Below, piece after piece: positions 45,223 to 53,439 of a stretch of 64,000 bases of DNA. The translations under genes and the position numbers were made by a program. The notes under the pieces are model-generated. The model saw only the letters and a program-made list of their open reading frames with translations, searched no databases and was not told the origin of the DNA. Source of the stretch: Leifsonia sp. PS1209 (GTDB lineage: Bacteria; Actinomycetota; Actinomycetes; Actinomycetales; Microbacteriaceae); the NCBI RefSeq assembly GCF_012317045.1, contig NZ_CP051154.1, positions 1,488,001-1,552,000 of the forward strand, given 5' to 3'. The stretch's first letter is position 1. Each line of letters starts with the position of its first letter.

Positions 45223-45977
45223 ATCGCCGACCAGCCTCCGTCGGAGGCGAGGATGACGCCGCTGACGTTGGAGGAGTCGTCGCTGAGCAGCCAGGTGATG
45301 GATGCGGCGAGCTGCTCCGGCTGGGCAACCGGCGGCACCATCGTCTGCATCAGCGGGCCGAGGCGCTGGCCTGCCCACTCGGAGCGGAACGGCGCCTCGA
45401 TGTTGGTGGCGACCGGTCCGGGGGCGACGGCGTTGGTGCGGATCCCCTTGGGGGCGTAGAACACCGAGGTGGACTTCGTGTACCCGACCACGGCGTGCTT
45501 CGAGGTCGTGTACGCGACGCCGGCAGCCGAACCGCGGAGTCCGGCCTCGGAGGTGACGTTGACGATGGAGCCGGCTCCGGCCTCGAGCATCACCGGGAGC
45601 ACCGCGCGGGTGAGCCGCATGATCGCGGTGATGTTGATGTTCATCACGCGGTCCCAGGTGGCGTCGTCGATCTCGGCGGCCGGCTGGAAGCCGTCCATGA
45701 TGCCGGCGACGTTGGCGAGCGCATCCACGCGTCCGCCCGCAGCGTCGAGGATGGCGGCGATGGTCTCTTCGCTGGACACGTCTCCTGCGACGGTCACGAG
45801 GTCGAGGTCTGGGTGCTCGGCGGTGAGCGCCTCGAGGCGGTCGGGGGCGATGTCGCTGGCGATCACGCGCCCGCCCTCCGCCGCGATGCGGAGCGCCGTC
45901 GCCCGGCCGATGCCCGAACCGGCGCCCGTGACGATGGCGGTCTTGCCGGCGAAGCGAGCAGAATCTGTTGTGCTCAT
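45219..45977 (-). CDS. SDR-family oxidoreductase
   Basis: A 252-residue short-chain dehydrogenase. TGAGSGIG lies at about residues 18-25, NVAGIMDG near 90, the catalytic Ser in VNVTSEAGLRG, and Tyr-Lys in YTTSKHAV near 155. The substrate is unknown. It is divergent from a TetR regulator with a clear palindromic operator between them, so it is probably repressed by that protein. ATG 45977 has an AGGA site. Its TAG stop shares CTAG with the MocR stop on the other strand. Confidence 0.92.
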   Translation of the reverse strand: MSTTDSARFAGKTAIVTGAGSGIGRATALRIAAEGGRVIASDIAPDRLEALTAEHPDLDLVTVAGDVSSEETIAAILDAAGGRVDALANVAGIMDGFQPAAEIDDATWDRVMNINITAIMRLTRAVLPVMLEAGAGSIVNVTSEAGLRGSAAGVAYTTSKHAVVGYTKSTSVFYAPKGIRTNAVAPGPVATNIEAPFRSEWAGQRLGPLMQTMVPPVAQPEQLAASITWLLSDDSSNVSGVILASDGGWSAI

Positions 45978-46027
45978 TCCTGAATCTCCTGAGTCGTGTG
46001 TGGCGCTCGATCTGGGCGTCGATGTAT

Positions 46028-46049
46028 TTATAGCACTCGGTGCCATAAT
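46028..46049. promoter_or_regulatory. TetR operator overlapping a leaderless promoter
   Basis: Half-sites TTAT-A-GCAC (46028-46036) and GTGC-C-ATAA (46040-46048) form a 21-bp palindrome with two mismatches. The -10 CATAAT (46044-46049) of the tetR gene lies inside it and ends six bases before GTG 46056. Binding would block tetR directly and the divergent SDR gene by proximity. Confidence 0.65.
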
Positions 46050-46055
46050 GGAGAT

Positions 46056-46661
46056 GTGAATTCGCCAGCAGCCGAACGGGCGCAGCAGCCCGCCGCGCGT
46101 CGCCGCGGCCGTCCCGTGGACGTGGACCCGGACGAGGTCGCCCTGCTCGCCCTCCGGCACTTCGCCGAGCACGGCTACGAGGCCACGACGATGGACGACA
46201 TCGCCCGCGTCGCCGGCATCGGGCGCCGCACGCTGTTCCGCTACTTCCCGAGCAAGCCCGCCCTCGTCTGGGGCGGCATGGAGCCCGTGGTCGCGCGCAC
46301 GGCCGCCGAGCTCGACGCTGCACCGGACGACGAACCGATCGCGTCCGTGCTTCACCGCGCCATCGCGCGCGCCCTCGACCTCCCGCCGGATCGCGTCGAG
46401 GCCACCCGGCGACGCCTGCTGCTCATCGGCTCCGACGACGCCCTCATCGGTTTCGGCCTCAGCCGTCTGGCCGCCAACCGGGATGTGCTCGCCGCGTTCA
46501 TCGCGCGCCGCACGGGAACGGCGCCGGACGGCCTGCACGCGAAGGTGCGCGCGGACGCCCTCTCCGCCGCCTCGTTCTCCGCGCTCACCTGGTGGGCGGC
46601 GAACAGCGACGACGACCCGGCCACCGTCGTCGCCGCCGCTCTGGATGCGCTGAGCGCCTGA
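46056..46661 (+). CDS. TetR-family regulator (MftR-like HTH)
   Basis: A 201-residue regulator. The HTH region (about 25-70) reads ATTMDDIARVAGIGRRTLFRYFPSK, close to the MftR-type TetR proteins annotated beside mycofactocin genes, though no mycofactocin gene is present here. The N-terminus is basic (ARRRGRPVDVD). The C-terminal ligand domain is Ala/Arg-rich helical. The GTG start at 46056 fits a leaderless message. It probably represses the divergent SDR gene and itself; the downstream zinc alcohol dehydrogenase is convergent. Confidence 0.9.
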   Translation: MNSPAAERAQQPAARRRGRPVDVDPDEVALLALRHFAEHGYEATTMDDIARVAGIGRRTLFRYFPSKPALVWGGMEPVVARTAAELDAAPDDEPIASVLHRAIARALDLPPDRVEATRRRLLLIGSDDALIGFGLSRLAANRDVLAAFIARRTGTAPDGLHAKVRADALSAASFSALTWWAANSDDDPATVVAAALDALSA

Positions 46662-46671
46662 AGCGCCCCGG

Positions 46672-47712
46672 CTAGCCGTTCGGCAGGATCACCGCGCGCC
46701 CGCGGATCTTGCCCTCATGCAGTCGCTCGTACGCCTTCGGCGCCTCGTCGAGCGAATACGTCTCGATCTCCACCTCGATGGAGCCGGCGCGGGCCAGGTC
46801 GAGCACCTCGATCAGCTCGGAACGGGAACCCCAATACGGCGTGCGCACCGCGACGTCGTATGCGATGCGGCCGAAGCCGACGGCGAGCGCCCCTCCGCCG
46901 ATCCCGACGATGGTCACGTCGCCTTCCGTCGCCGCCATCGCACCCGCGAGGTCGACCGTCGGCTGCACGCCGACGAAGTCGAAGACCGCGTTCGCACCCC
47001 GGCCGCCGGTCAGGTCGCGGACGGCGGAGACCGCATCCTGGTTCGACAGCATCGTGTGGTGGGCACCGACGGCCTTCGCCAGGTCGAGCTTCTCCTGGTT
47101 GACGTCGAGCGCGATCACCGTCGCCGCGGAGAGCGCGCGGAGGATCTGGATGCCGACGTGGCCGAGGCCGCCGGTGCCGATCACGACGGCCGTGGTGCCT
47201 GCGCCGAGCTTCGGCAGCGACTTCTTGATCGCGTGATAGGGAGTGAGTCCCGCGTCGGTGAGCGAGACGTTCTCGACGGGATCGAGCCCGTCGAGGGGGA
47301 CGAGATGGCGTGCGTTGTCGACCACCATGTACTCGGCCATCGACCCCGGCGACCCGAGTCCGGGCGGCATGATGCCCTCCGCCTGGGCGTTGAGGCAGTA
47401 GTTCTCCTTGCCCTGCGCGCACATCAGGCAGTGGCCGCAGCCCCACGGGCCGTAGACGGCGACCGCGTCGCCGGGCTTCACGCCGGTGACCCCGTCGCCG
47501 ACCGCCTCCACGATGCCTGCGCCCTCGTGGCCGAGGGTGAGGGGGAGTCCGTAGACGTACTGGTCGGCCGGAAGTCCCATGATGAACTCGTCGGAGTGGC
47601 AGACCCCGGCGGCGGTGACCTTCAGGAGCACCTGGCCGGGGCCGACGTCCGGATCGGCGATCTCGACGACCTCTGGACGGGAACCGATTTCGCGATATTG
47701 GAGTGCCTTCAT
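46672..47712 (-). CDS. Zinc-dependent alcohol dehydrogenase
   Basis: A 346-residue medium-chain alcohol dehydrogenase. Catalytic zinc ligands are Cys in GVCHSDE (about 37) and His-Glu in LGHEGAG (about 61). The structural zinc site is CGHCLMCAQGKENYC (about 92-106). The NAD motif GTGGLGHVG lies near 170. It likely oxidises a primary alcohol. Minus-strand TATCGT ends seven bases before ATG 47712; a GTG at 47721 is possible but overlaps that box. Confidence 0.92.
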   Translation of the reverse strand: MKALQYREIGSRPEVVEIADPDVGPGQVLLKVTAAGVCHSDEFIMGLPADQYVYGLPLTLGHEGAGIVEAVGDGVTGVKPGDAVAVYGPWGCGHCLMCAQGKENYCLNAQAEGIMPPGLGSPGSMAEYMVVDNARHLVPLDGLDPVENVSLTDAGLTPYHAIKKSLPKLGAGTTAVVIGTGGLGHVGIQILRALSAATVIALDVNQEKLDLAKAVGAHHTMLSNQDAVSAVRDLTGGRGANAVFDFVGVQPTVDLAGAMAATEGDVTIVGIGGGALAVGFGRIAYDVAVRTPYWGSRSELIEVLDLARAGSIEVEIETYSLDEAPKAYERLHEGKIRGRAVILPNG

Positions 47713-47719
47713 ACCGCGC

Positions 47720-47767
47720 ACGATACTCCCTGCGGCTATCGCACGCCCCGGTCGTCGCGCGTACGAT
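47720..47767. promoter_or_regulatory. Divergent -10 boxes for the alcohol dehydrogenase and VOC genes
   Basis: Minus-strand TATCGT (47720-47725) ends seven bases before ATG 47712. Plus-strand TACGAT (47762-47767) ends seven bases before ATG 47775. Confidence 0.4.
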
Positions 47768-47774
47768 ACCGGCC

Positions 47775-48557
47775 ATGCCGATCATCGACAGCTTTCCGCA
47801 GGGCACGCCGATCTGGGTCGATCTGCAGAGCACGGACCAGGCAGGAGCGGCCGCGTTCTACCGCCGGATGTTCGGCTGGGACGTGACGCCGGCGAGCGCC
47901 GAGACCGGCGGATACTCCGTCGCCACGCTGCGCGGTGTGCCCGTCACCGCCATCGGCCCGCTGCCGGAGAGCTTCCCGGAGGGGAGCACCTCGGTCTGGA
48001 CCACGTACTTCCTCGTCGACGACATCGCCGCATCCACCGCAGCCGCCACCGCGACAGGCGGGGCTGTGCTGCTGCCGCCCGGTGAGCTGGTGCCCGGATT
48101 GCAGCTCGCCGTGGTCGCCGATCCGGCGGGAGCGGTCTTCGGGCTCTGGCAGAAGGAGAGCGGCGCCGGGGACTCCCCGTGGCTGCGCGAGGAGCCGGGA
48201 GCCGTGGACTGGCTGGAGCTGGTCGAGAACGGCTGCGAGGCGTCGTACCCGTTCTACGAGTCGGTGCTCGGCGTCGGCGTGAGCCAGCTGGAGCTGGGAG
48301 ACGGCCTGTGCACGCTGTTCGACGTGGGGGAGGCGAGCGTCGCGGGAGCCTACGAGCCGGGAGGGGACGTGCATCCGCACTGGCTGGTGTACTTCGCGGT
48401 GGCCGACCTGGATGCGGCGACGGTCCGCCTGACCGAGCTCGGCGGCGCGGTGCGCGGGGAGCGCGCGTCCGCGCCGGGCGTCGGCCGCTGGGTCGGCGCC
48501 GTCGACCCGTTCGGCGGCGCGTTCGCGCTGCTCGAACCGGAGCCGGAGGTCGCGTGA
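47775..48557 (+). CDS. VOC-family (glyoxalase-like) protein with two domains
   Basis: A 260-residue protein with two vicinal-oxygen-chelate modules, about 8-120 and 138-258. The first opens IWVDLQSTDQAGAAAFYRRMFGW and the second VDWLELVENGCEASYPFYESVLG, and each ends with a DPxGxxFxLxxx strand (DPAGAVFGLWQ; DPFGGAFALLE). Similar proteins include antibiotic-binding and glyoxalase/dioxygenase homologues; the reaction is unknown. It probably has a leaderless message. It lies just upstream of rpsO but is likely transcribed separately. Confidence 0.9.
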   Translation: MPIIDSFPQGTPIWVDLQSTDQAGAAAFYRRMFGWDVTPASAETGGYSVATLRGVPVTAIGPLPESFPEGSTSVWTTYFLVDDIAASTAAATATGGAVLLPPGELVPGLQLAVVADPAGAVFGLWQKESGAGDSPWLREEPGAVDWLELVENGCEASYPFYESVLGVGVSQLELGDGLCTLFDVGEASVAGAYEPGGDVHPHWLVYFAVADLDAATVRLTELGGAVRGERASAPGVGRWVGAVDPFGGAFALLEPEPEVA

Positions 48558-48586
48558 GCGCGGAGGGCGAGTGGCCTCTCGTCTGG

Positions 48587-48682
48587 TAAGCTTTCCAGGT
48601 TGCCGTCTAACGGCCGCGGATAAAGAGAGCCCAGGCATTCGGCCATCGGGCACCGCGCAACGAGAGAAAGGGGATCACCTCT
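48587..48682 (+). promoter_or_regulatory. rpsO promoter and structured leader
   Basis: TGG-TAAGCT (-10 at 48587-48592, extended form) should start a leader of about 85 bases. It contains a hairpin GCCGT-CTA-ACGGC (48602-48614), and GGCCG overlapping that hairpin could instead pair with CGGCC near 48640. Mutually exclusive pairings fit S15 autoregulation, known for rpsO in other bacteria; this is inference. Confidence 0.35.
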
Positions 48683-48952
48683 ATGGCACTTGATGCAGAC
48701 GTCAAGAAGGCGATCATCGAAGAGTACGCGACCCACCCCGGTGACACCGGATCCCCCGAGGTTCAGGTTGCAATCCTGACCAAGCGGATCAAGGACCTCA
48801 CCGAGCACCTCAAGGAGCACAAGCACGACCACCACTCGCGTCGTGGCCTGCTCCTCCTGGTCGGTCAGCGTCGCCGCCTGCTCGGCTACCTGTCGGACAT
48901 CGACATCGCCCGCTACCGCTCGCTGATCGAGCGTCTCGGACTCCGTCGATAA
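48683..48952 (+). CDS. rpsO: 30S ribosomal protein S15
   Basis: An 89-residue protein that binds 16S rRNA (helices 20-22) and nucleates the platform of the small subunit. The sequence is canonical: [17 protein letters not shown] (about 21-37), [12 protein letters not shown] (about 45-56) and [10 protein letters not shown] near 61. A GAGAAAGGGGAT site lies upstream. In many bacteria rpsO is followed directly by pnp; here five unrelated genes intervene. An intrinsic-type hairpin follows the gene. Confidence 0.98.
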   Translation: MALDADVKKAIIEEYATHPGDTGSPEVQVAILTKRIKDLTEHLKEHKHDHHSRRGLLLLVGQRRRLLGYLSDIDIARYRSLIERLGLRR

Positions 48953-49002
48953 CTCAGGAGCCGCCTGTGGCAGCTCCTCGCTGACACCGCGAACTTCTTG
49001 CG

Positions 49003-49039
49003 AACGGGCCGTCACCCTCCGGGGTGGCGGCCCGTTTCG
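49003..49039 (+). terminator. Terminator hairpin after rpsO
   Basis: A 15-bp stem beginning AACGGGCCG (49003-49011) and closing CGGCCCGTT (49028-49036) has a TCCG loop and a short TT-C-TT tail. It separates rpsO from the convergent LtrA gene. Confidence 0.75.
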
Positions 49040-49069
49040 TCGTTCCGCCCCCGCGCAGCACCCCGCCCA

Positions 49070-50260
49070 CTAGAGTCGTGCCGCCGCCCGTGCCTCCACC
49101 GCGCGGTCGACGAGCGTCGCGGCCACCAGCGCCGACGCGACCACCGCCACCCCGATGGCCACGCCGATCAGCCCGATCAGCGGCGACGCCAGCGGCAGGG
49201 CGAGCAGCAGGACCACGGCGATCCCGGTCTTGAGCGGGCGCACCACCACCTCGTCCACCAGCGGTCTGTGCAGCACGTACAGCATCACCAGGAACACCGC
49301 GACGGGCACGACCACCGCGTACTCCACCACCGTGTCGGACAGTGTGACCCCGCCCTCCGAGCCGCGCTGCACCGCCGTCTCCAGTCCAGCGCCGAGCGCA
49401 GCGAGCGAGGCGAACACGAGGTAGTGCCCGTAGCCCCAGTAGAACGAGCGACCGCGCCGCGACCGCAGCCCCTCCGCCGCGGGCTCGAGGAAGTACAGCC
49501 ACCAGAGCGCGAACAGCAGCACCAGTCCCGCGGAGGCGATCACCACCAGCGTGACCGAGACGCCGTTCGCCTCCAGCGCCTTCTGCACCCCGATGGCCGA
49601 CGCGGACACCGACTCGCCGAGCACGATGATCGTGAACAGCCCGTACCGTTCGGCGATGTGGTGCGGATGCCAAGAGGTCTTGCCCGTCCGCTCCGCCCAG
49701 ATCGGCACGGAGAGGTCGAGGGCCGCCGCGATCAGGAACGTCCACAGCCCGGTCTCCGGAGGCAGGAACAGCCTGGACACCCACAGCAGCTGCACCGCCG
49801 ACACCCCCGCCGCGTAGCGGAACGCCGTCACCCTGCCCTGTGGATGCTCGATCCCGGCCCTGATCCACTGGCTCACCAGCCCGACGCGCATGATCAGGTA
49901 GCCGATCGTGATGGCGGTGAAGTCGCCGCCGCCGAACGCGCTCGGCACCCCGGCGGCGAGCACCAGGACGCCGCCCATCTGCACGAGCGTCGTGATCCGG
50001 TACGGCACGTCGTCGGTGTCGTACGCCGACGCGAACCAGGTGAAGTTCATCCACGCCCACCAGATCGCGAAGAACACGGTCAGGTACGGCCCGATGTCGG
50101 CGGAGAGCTCTCCGTGCAGGGTTGCCTCCGCGAGCTGCGCCGCCACCTGGGCGATGGCGACCACGAAGGTCAGGTCGAACAGCAGTTCGAGCGGGCTCGA
50201 GACGCGGTGCGCCTCGTCGGTCGCACGGCCGGTCATCGGGATGCGGAAGGCGCTGGTCAT
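49070..50260 (-). CDS. Low-temperature requirement protein A family membrane protein
   Basis: A 396-residue membrane protein of the LtrA family (PF06772). The signature VSSPLELLFDLTFVVAIAQV (about residues 19-38) opens it, and AERYGLFTIIVLGESV (about 200) is the other conserved block. About ten hydrophobic helices follow. LtrA was named from a Listeria cold-growth mutant; the biochemical role is not established. The ATG lies six bases after a CACAAT box. It faces rpsO tail to tail. Confidence 0.92.
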   Translation of the reverse strand: MTSAFRIPMTGRATDEAHRVSSPLELLFDLTFVVAIAQVAAQLAEATLHGELSADIGPYLTVFFAIWWAWMNFTWFASAYDTDDVPYRITTLVQMGGVLVLAAGVPSAFGGGDFTAITIGYLIMRVGLVSQWIRAGIEHPQGRVTAFRYAAGVSAVQLLWVSRLFLPPETGLWTFLIAAALDLSVPIWAERTGKTSWHPHHIAERYGLFTIIVLGESVSASAIGVQKALEANGVSVTLVVIASAGLVLLFALWWLYFLEPAAEGLRSRRGRSFYWGYGHYLVFASLAALGAGLETAVQRGSEGGVTLSDTVVEYAVVVPVAVFLVMLYVLHRPLVDEVVVRPLKTGIAVVLLLALPLASPLIGLIGVAIGVAVVASALVAATLVDRAVEARAAARL

Positions 50261-50266
50261 GCATTC

Positions 50267-50272
50267 ATTGTG
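50267..50272 (-). promoter_or_regulatory. -10 box for the LtrA gene
   Basis: Minus-strand CACAAT ends six bases before the ATG at 50260, which suggests a leaderless transcript. Confidence 0.4.
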
Positions 50273-50336
50273 GCCGAGGGGAGGGGCAGGCGGTGGGGCG
50301 CGTGCGCCGCCCGGCCGGGTGGGCCAGCATAGGGGT

Positions 50337-50807
50337 ATGCTCCGCCGCCATCCCGTCCTCAGCATCGTCACGGCCGTCTACCTGGTCGCCGTCGGCTGGA
50401 TCACCCTGTCGTCGCAGCCGCAGGACTCGGAGCAGAACACGTTCATCCGAGGTGTCATCGCGCAGATCGGGCGGTTCCCCGCCACCTCCTGGGTCACGTA
50501 CAACGGGGTCGAGTTCACCGCGAACATCGCCATGTTCGTGCCGATGGGCGTGCTGTTCACCCTGCTGCTCGGGCTGCGCAGGTGGTGGGTCGCGCTGCTC
50601 ATCGGCGTCGTCGCCACCTGCACCATCGAGTTCATCCAGCTGTTCCTGCCGACCAGGTACAGCGACGTGCGCGACCTCATCGCGAACACCACAGGAACAC
50701 TGATCGGGATCGGCGTGGTCGCGCTAATCGCGTGGCTGAAACGACGCGGGAATAGTCAGGGCACACCGTCCGTTGATGACGATATCCATGCAAACGCATT
50801 GAAATAG
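50337..50807 (+). CDS. VanZ-family membrane protein
   Basis: A 156-residue VanZ-like protein with four hydrophobic segments (about 8-25, 60-78, 83-102, 118-138). The core ANIAMFVPMGVLFTLLLG and TIEFIQLFLPTRYSDVRDLIANTTGT patterns define the family. VanZ of enterococci gives low-level teicoplanin resistance; other members have unknown roles. ATG 50337 is 76 bases from the divergent LtrA start. The next gene begins 12 bases after the stop and may be co-transcribed. Confidence 0.88.
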   Translation: MLRRHPVLSIVTAVYLVAVGWITLSSQPQDSEQNTFIRGVIAQIGRFPATSWVTYNGVEFTANIAMFVPMGVLFTLLLGLRRWWVALLIGVVATCTIEFIQLFLPTRYSDVRDLIANTTGTLIGIGVVALIAWLKRRGNSQGTPSVDDDIHANALK

Positions 50808-50819
50808 GGAGCAGCGGAA

Positions 50820-51962
50820 ATGCAGTTCGGAATCTTCAGTGTCGGCGACATCACCACCGACCCCACCACCGGTCACACCCCGACCGACGCCTCGCGGTTG
50901 CAGGACGTCCTCACCATCGCCCAGCACGCGGAAGAGGTCGGCCTCGACGTCTTCGCGATGGGGGAGCACCACAACCCGCCGTTCTTCCCGTCGAGCCCTG
51001 TCGCCATCAACAGCTACCTCGCCGCCAAGACCAGCCGCATCATCCTCTCCACGGCCACCACGTTGATCACCACGAACGACCCGGTGCGCATCGCCGAGGA
51101 GTACGCGATGCTGCAGCACCTGTCCGGCGGCCGGATGGACCTCACCCTCGGACGCGGGAACACCGGACCGGTGTACCCGTGGTTCGGCGAGGACATCCGC
51201 CAGGGCATCCCGCTCGCGCTCGAGAAGTACGCGCTGCTGCGCCGCCTCTGGACCGAGGAGTTCGTGGACTGGGAGGGACGTTTCCGCACACCGCTGCAGG
51301 GCTTCCAGTCGACCCCGCGACCGCTCGACGACGTGCCCCCGTTCGTCTGGCACGGCAGCATCCGCAGCCCGGAGATCGCCGAGCAGGCCGCGTACTACGG
51401 TGACGGGTTCTTCGCGAACCACATCTTCTGGCCGGCATCGCACACCCAGCAGATGATCGCCCTCTACCGTCAGCGCTTCGAGCACTACGGTCACGGCACC
51501 GCCGACCAGGCGATCGTCGGCCTCGGCGGTCAGGTGTTCATGCGCAAGAACTCGCAGGATGCCGTCGCAGAGTTCCGCCCGTACTTCGACAACGCGCCGG
51601 TGTACGGCCACGGCCCGACGCTCGAGGAGTTCACCTCGCAGACGCCGCTGACCGTCGGCAGCCCCCAGGAGGTCATCGACCGCACCCTCGGCTTCCGCGA
51701 CTACGTCGGCGACTACCAGCGCCAGCTTTGGCTGATGGATCACGCCGGCCTTCCGCTGAAGACCGTGCTGGAGCAGCTCGACATCCTCGGCGGGGAGGTC
51801 GTGCCCGTGCTCCGGAAGGAGTTCGCGAAGGACCGTCCCTCCCACGTGCCGGACGGCCCCACCCACGCCGCGATGGTCGCCGAGCGCGACGCCGCGGAGC
51901 TCGTGGCCGACGCGGACGCCGCAGGCGCGGACGCCGCATCCACTGTTTCGGAGGTGAAGTGA
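50820..51962 (+). CDS. LLM-class flavin-dependent oxidoreductase (CE1758-like)
   Basis: A 380-residue luciferase-like monooxygenase with a TIM-barrel fold. It shows FAMGEHHNPPFFPSSP (about 41-56), the SGGRMDLTLGRGNTGPVYPWFG segment near 100, and a Gly-rich C-terminal region. The pair with the next gene, an FMN reductase sharing a one-base overlap, matches a two-gene family that I recall being defined from Corynebacterium CE1758/CE1759. The monooxygenase uses FMNH2 supplied by the partner. The substrate is unknown. ATG 50820 has a GGGAGCAG site. Confidence 0.9.
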   Translation: MQFGIFSVGDITTDPTTGHTPTDASRLQDVLTIAQHAEEVGLDVFAMGEHHNPPFFPSSPVAINSYLAAKTSRIILSTATTLITTNDPVRIAEEYAMLQHLSGGRMDLTLGRGNTGPVYPWFGEDIRQGIPLALEKYALLRRLWTEEFVDWEGRFRTPLQGFQSTPRPLDDVPPFVWHGSIRSPEIAEQAAYYGDGFFANHIFWPASHTQQMIALYRQRFEHYGHGTADQAIVGLGGQVFMRKNSQDAVAEFRPYFDNAPVYGHGPTLEEFTSQTPLTVGSPQEVIDRTLGFRDYVGDYQRQLWLMDHAGLPLKTVLEQLDILGGEVVPVLRKEFAKDRPSHVPDGPTHAAMVAERDAAELVADADAAGADAASTVSEVK

Positions 51963-52591
51963 TGACCGCCAGGAAGATCGCCGTGATCTCGGCCGGTCTC
52001 AGCCAGCCGTCGTCGTCCAGGTTGCTGGCCGACCGGCTCGCCGAGGCGACCGTCCGCAGGCTGGAGGAGCAGGGCGTCGAGGTCGAGGTGACCACGATCG
52101 AGCTGCGGGATGTGGCGAAGGATGTGACCAACAACCTCCTCGCCGGGTTCCCAAGCCCCGCGCTCGCCGACGTCATCGAGACGGTGACGGGAGCCGACGG
52201 CCTGATCGCCGTGACGCCCATCTTCACCACGAGCTACAGCGGGATGTTCAAGTCGTTCTTCGACATCCTCGACCCGACAGCGCTCGACGGGATGCCCGTG
52301 CTGATCGGCGCGACCGGAGGAACCGAACGGCACTCGCTCGCCCTCGAATACGCGATGCGCCCGATGTTCACCTACCTGCACAGCGTCGTCGTGCCGACCT
52401 CGGTCTACGCGGCGTCGGCGGACTGGGGGAGCGGAGCAGACACGGTCAAGGCGCTGCCCGACCGCATCGAGCGCGCCGCCGGCGAGTTCTCCACGCTGGT
52501 GAGCGCGTCCGACCGCTCGTCGCGCATCAAGGATCCCTTCGCCCTCGACGGCGACTTCGCCTCGATGATCGGCGGGTTCCAGGGGGACTAG
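51962..52591 (+). CDS. NADPH-dependent FMN reductase (CE1759-like)
   Basis: A 209-residue flavodoxin-fold reductase. The phosphate-binding loop GLSQPSSSRLLADRL (about 12-26) and ITVTPIFTTSYSG-type segment (LIAVTPIFTTSYSGMFKSF, about 81-99) match NADPH-FMN reductases. It should give reduced FMN to the monooxygenase encoded upstream, and the TGATG overlap couples their translation. The GGAGGTGA site lies inside the end of the upstream gene. The C-terminal region has no extra domain. Confidence 0.9.
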   Translation: MTARKIAVISAGLSQPSSSRLLADRLAEATVRRLEEQGVEVEVTTIELRDVAKDVTNNLLAGFPSPALADVIETVTGADGLIAVTPIFTTSYSGMFKSFFDILDPTALDGMPVLIGATGGTERHSLALEYAMRPMFTYLHSVVVPTSVYAASADWGSGADTVKALPDRIERAAGEFSTLVSASDRSSRIKDPFALDGDFASMIGGFQGD

Positions 52592-52619
52592 TCCTCCGAC
52601 CGCTCCTCCCGCGCGCGGG

Positions 52620-52625
52620 TAGGTT
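52620..52625 (+). promoter_or_regulatory. -10 box for the fructosamine-kinase-like gene
   Basis: TAGGTT ends six bases before the ATG at 52632; the pattern matches other likely leaderless genes here. Confidence 0.45.
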
Positions 52626-52631
52626 CGGTGC

Positions 52632-53414
52632 ATGCCAGACACCGTCGAGAAGTCCAGGCCGGATGCGCCACCGCTGTTCTTCGAAGCGGAGGCCGCCGGC
52701 CTGGACTGGCTCGCCGCCGCGACGCCCTCCGGCGGAGCGCGGGTGGTCGGCGTCGTGGAGGTGGCACCCGGCCGGATCGTGCTCGAACGCGTCCAGGAGG
52801 CGCGCCCCACCCCGGATGCCGCCCGTGCCTTCGGCGCTGCCCTCTCGGTGACCCACGCCGCGGGCGCCGCCGCGTTCGGTGCTGCGCCGGACGGCTGGGA
52901 CGGCCCGCTGTTCATCGGCACGCGCCCACTGCCGGTCGCCGCCGAGTCGTCCTGGGGCCGGTTCTACGCGCGCGACCGCGTTCTGCCGTACCTGGACATC
53001 GCGGTGAACGCCGGCGGCGTGTCCGCTGCGCAGCTGCCGGTGATCAGGGAGGCCGTCGACCGGGTCGCGTCCGGCGAGCTCGACGACGGTGAGCCTCCCG
53101 CCCGCATCCACGGGGATCTGTGGAACGGCAACCTGCTGTGGGATGCGCGCGGCTGCGTGCTCATCGACCCGGCGGCCCACGGCGGCCACCGCGAGACCGA
53201 CCTCGCCATGCTCGCCCTGTTCGGCGCCCCGCTGCTCGACGAGATCACGGCGGGGTACGACGCCGCCCGGCCGCTGCGCGCCGGCTGGCGGGAGCGCATC
53301 CCGCTGCACCAGCTGCATCCACTGGCCGTGCACGCCGCGTCGTACGGGCCGTCGTACGGCGACGCGCTGGCCGCCGCCGCGCGCGCCACGCTCGCGCTCC
53401 CGCTGCCGGAATAA
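52632..53414 (+). CDS. Fructosamine kinase-family protein
   Basis: A 260-residue kinase-fold protein. The catalytic loop ARIHGDLWNGNLLWD (about 156-170) supplies the Asp base and Asn, and VLIDPAAHGGHRETDLAML (about 176-194) is the metal-binding Asp block of fructosamine kinases. The N-terminal lobe is short and lacks an obvious Gly-rich loop. It may phosphorylate ketoamines on glycated proteins or small molecules, leading to deglycation. It lies between the LLM pair and the pnp leader. Confidence 0.88.
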   Translation: MPDTVEKSRPDAPPLFFEAEAAGLDWLAAATPSGGARVVGVVEVAPGRIVLERVQEARPTPDAARAFGAALSVTHAAGAAAFGAAPDGWDGPLFIGTRPLPVAAESSWGRFYARDRVLPYLDIAVNAGGVSAAQLPVIREAVDRVASGELDDGEPPARIHGDLWNGNLLWDARGCVLIDPAAHGGHRETDLAMLALFGAPLLDEITAGYDAARPLRAGWRERIPLHQLHPLAVHAASYGPSYGDALAAAARATLALPLPE

Positions 53415-53424
53415 CGGCCTCACC

Positions 53425-53433
53425 TGCTAGGAT
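53425..53433 (+). promoter_or_regulatory. Extended -10 promoter for pnp
   Basis: TGC-TAGGAT (extended -10, hexamer 53428-53433) follows the kinase gene stop by 11 bases. Transcription from about 53440 would give a leader of about 290 bases. No good -35 is visible, as is common for extended -10 promoters. Confidence 0.5.
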
Positions 53434-53439
53434 TCTTGT

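Noticed and set aside
46056..46661. A mycofactocin system, suggested by the MftR-like regulator.
   Set aside because: No precursor peptide, radical SAM maturase or other mycofactocin gene lies nearby; the adjacent genes are a generic SDR and a zinc alcohol dehydrogenase.
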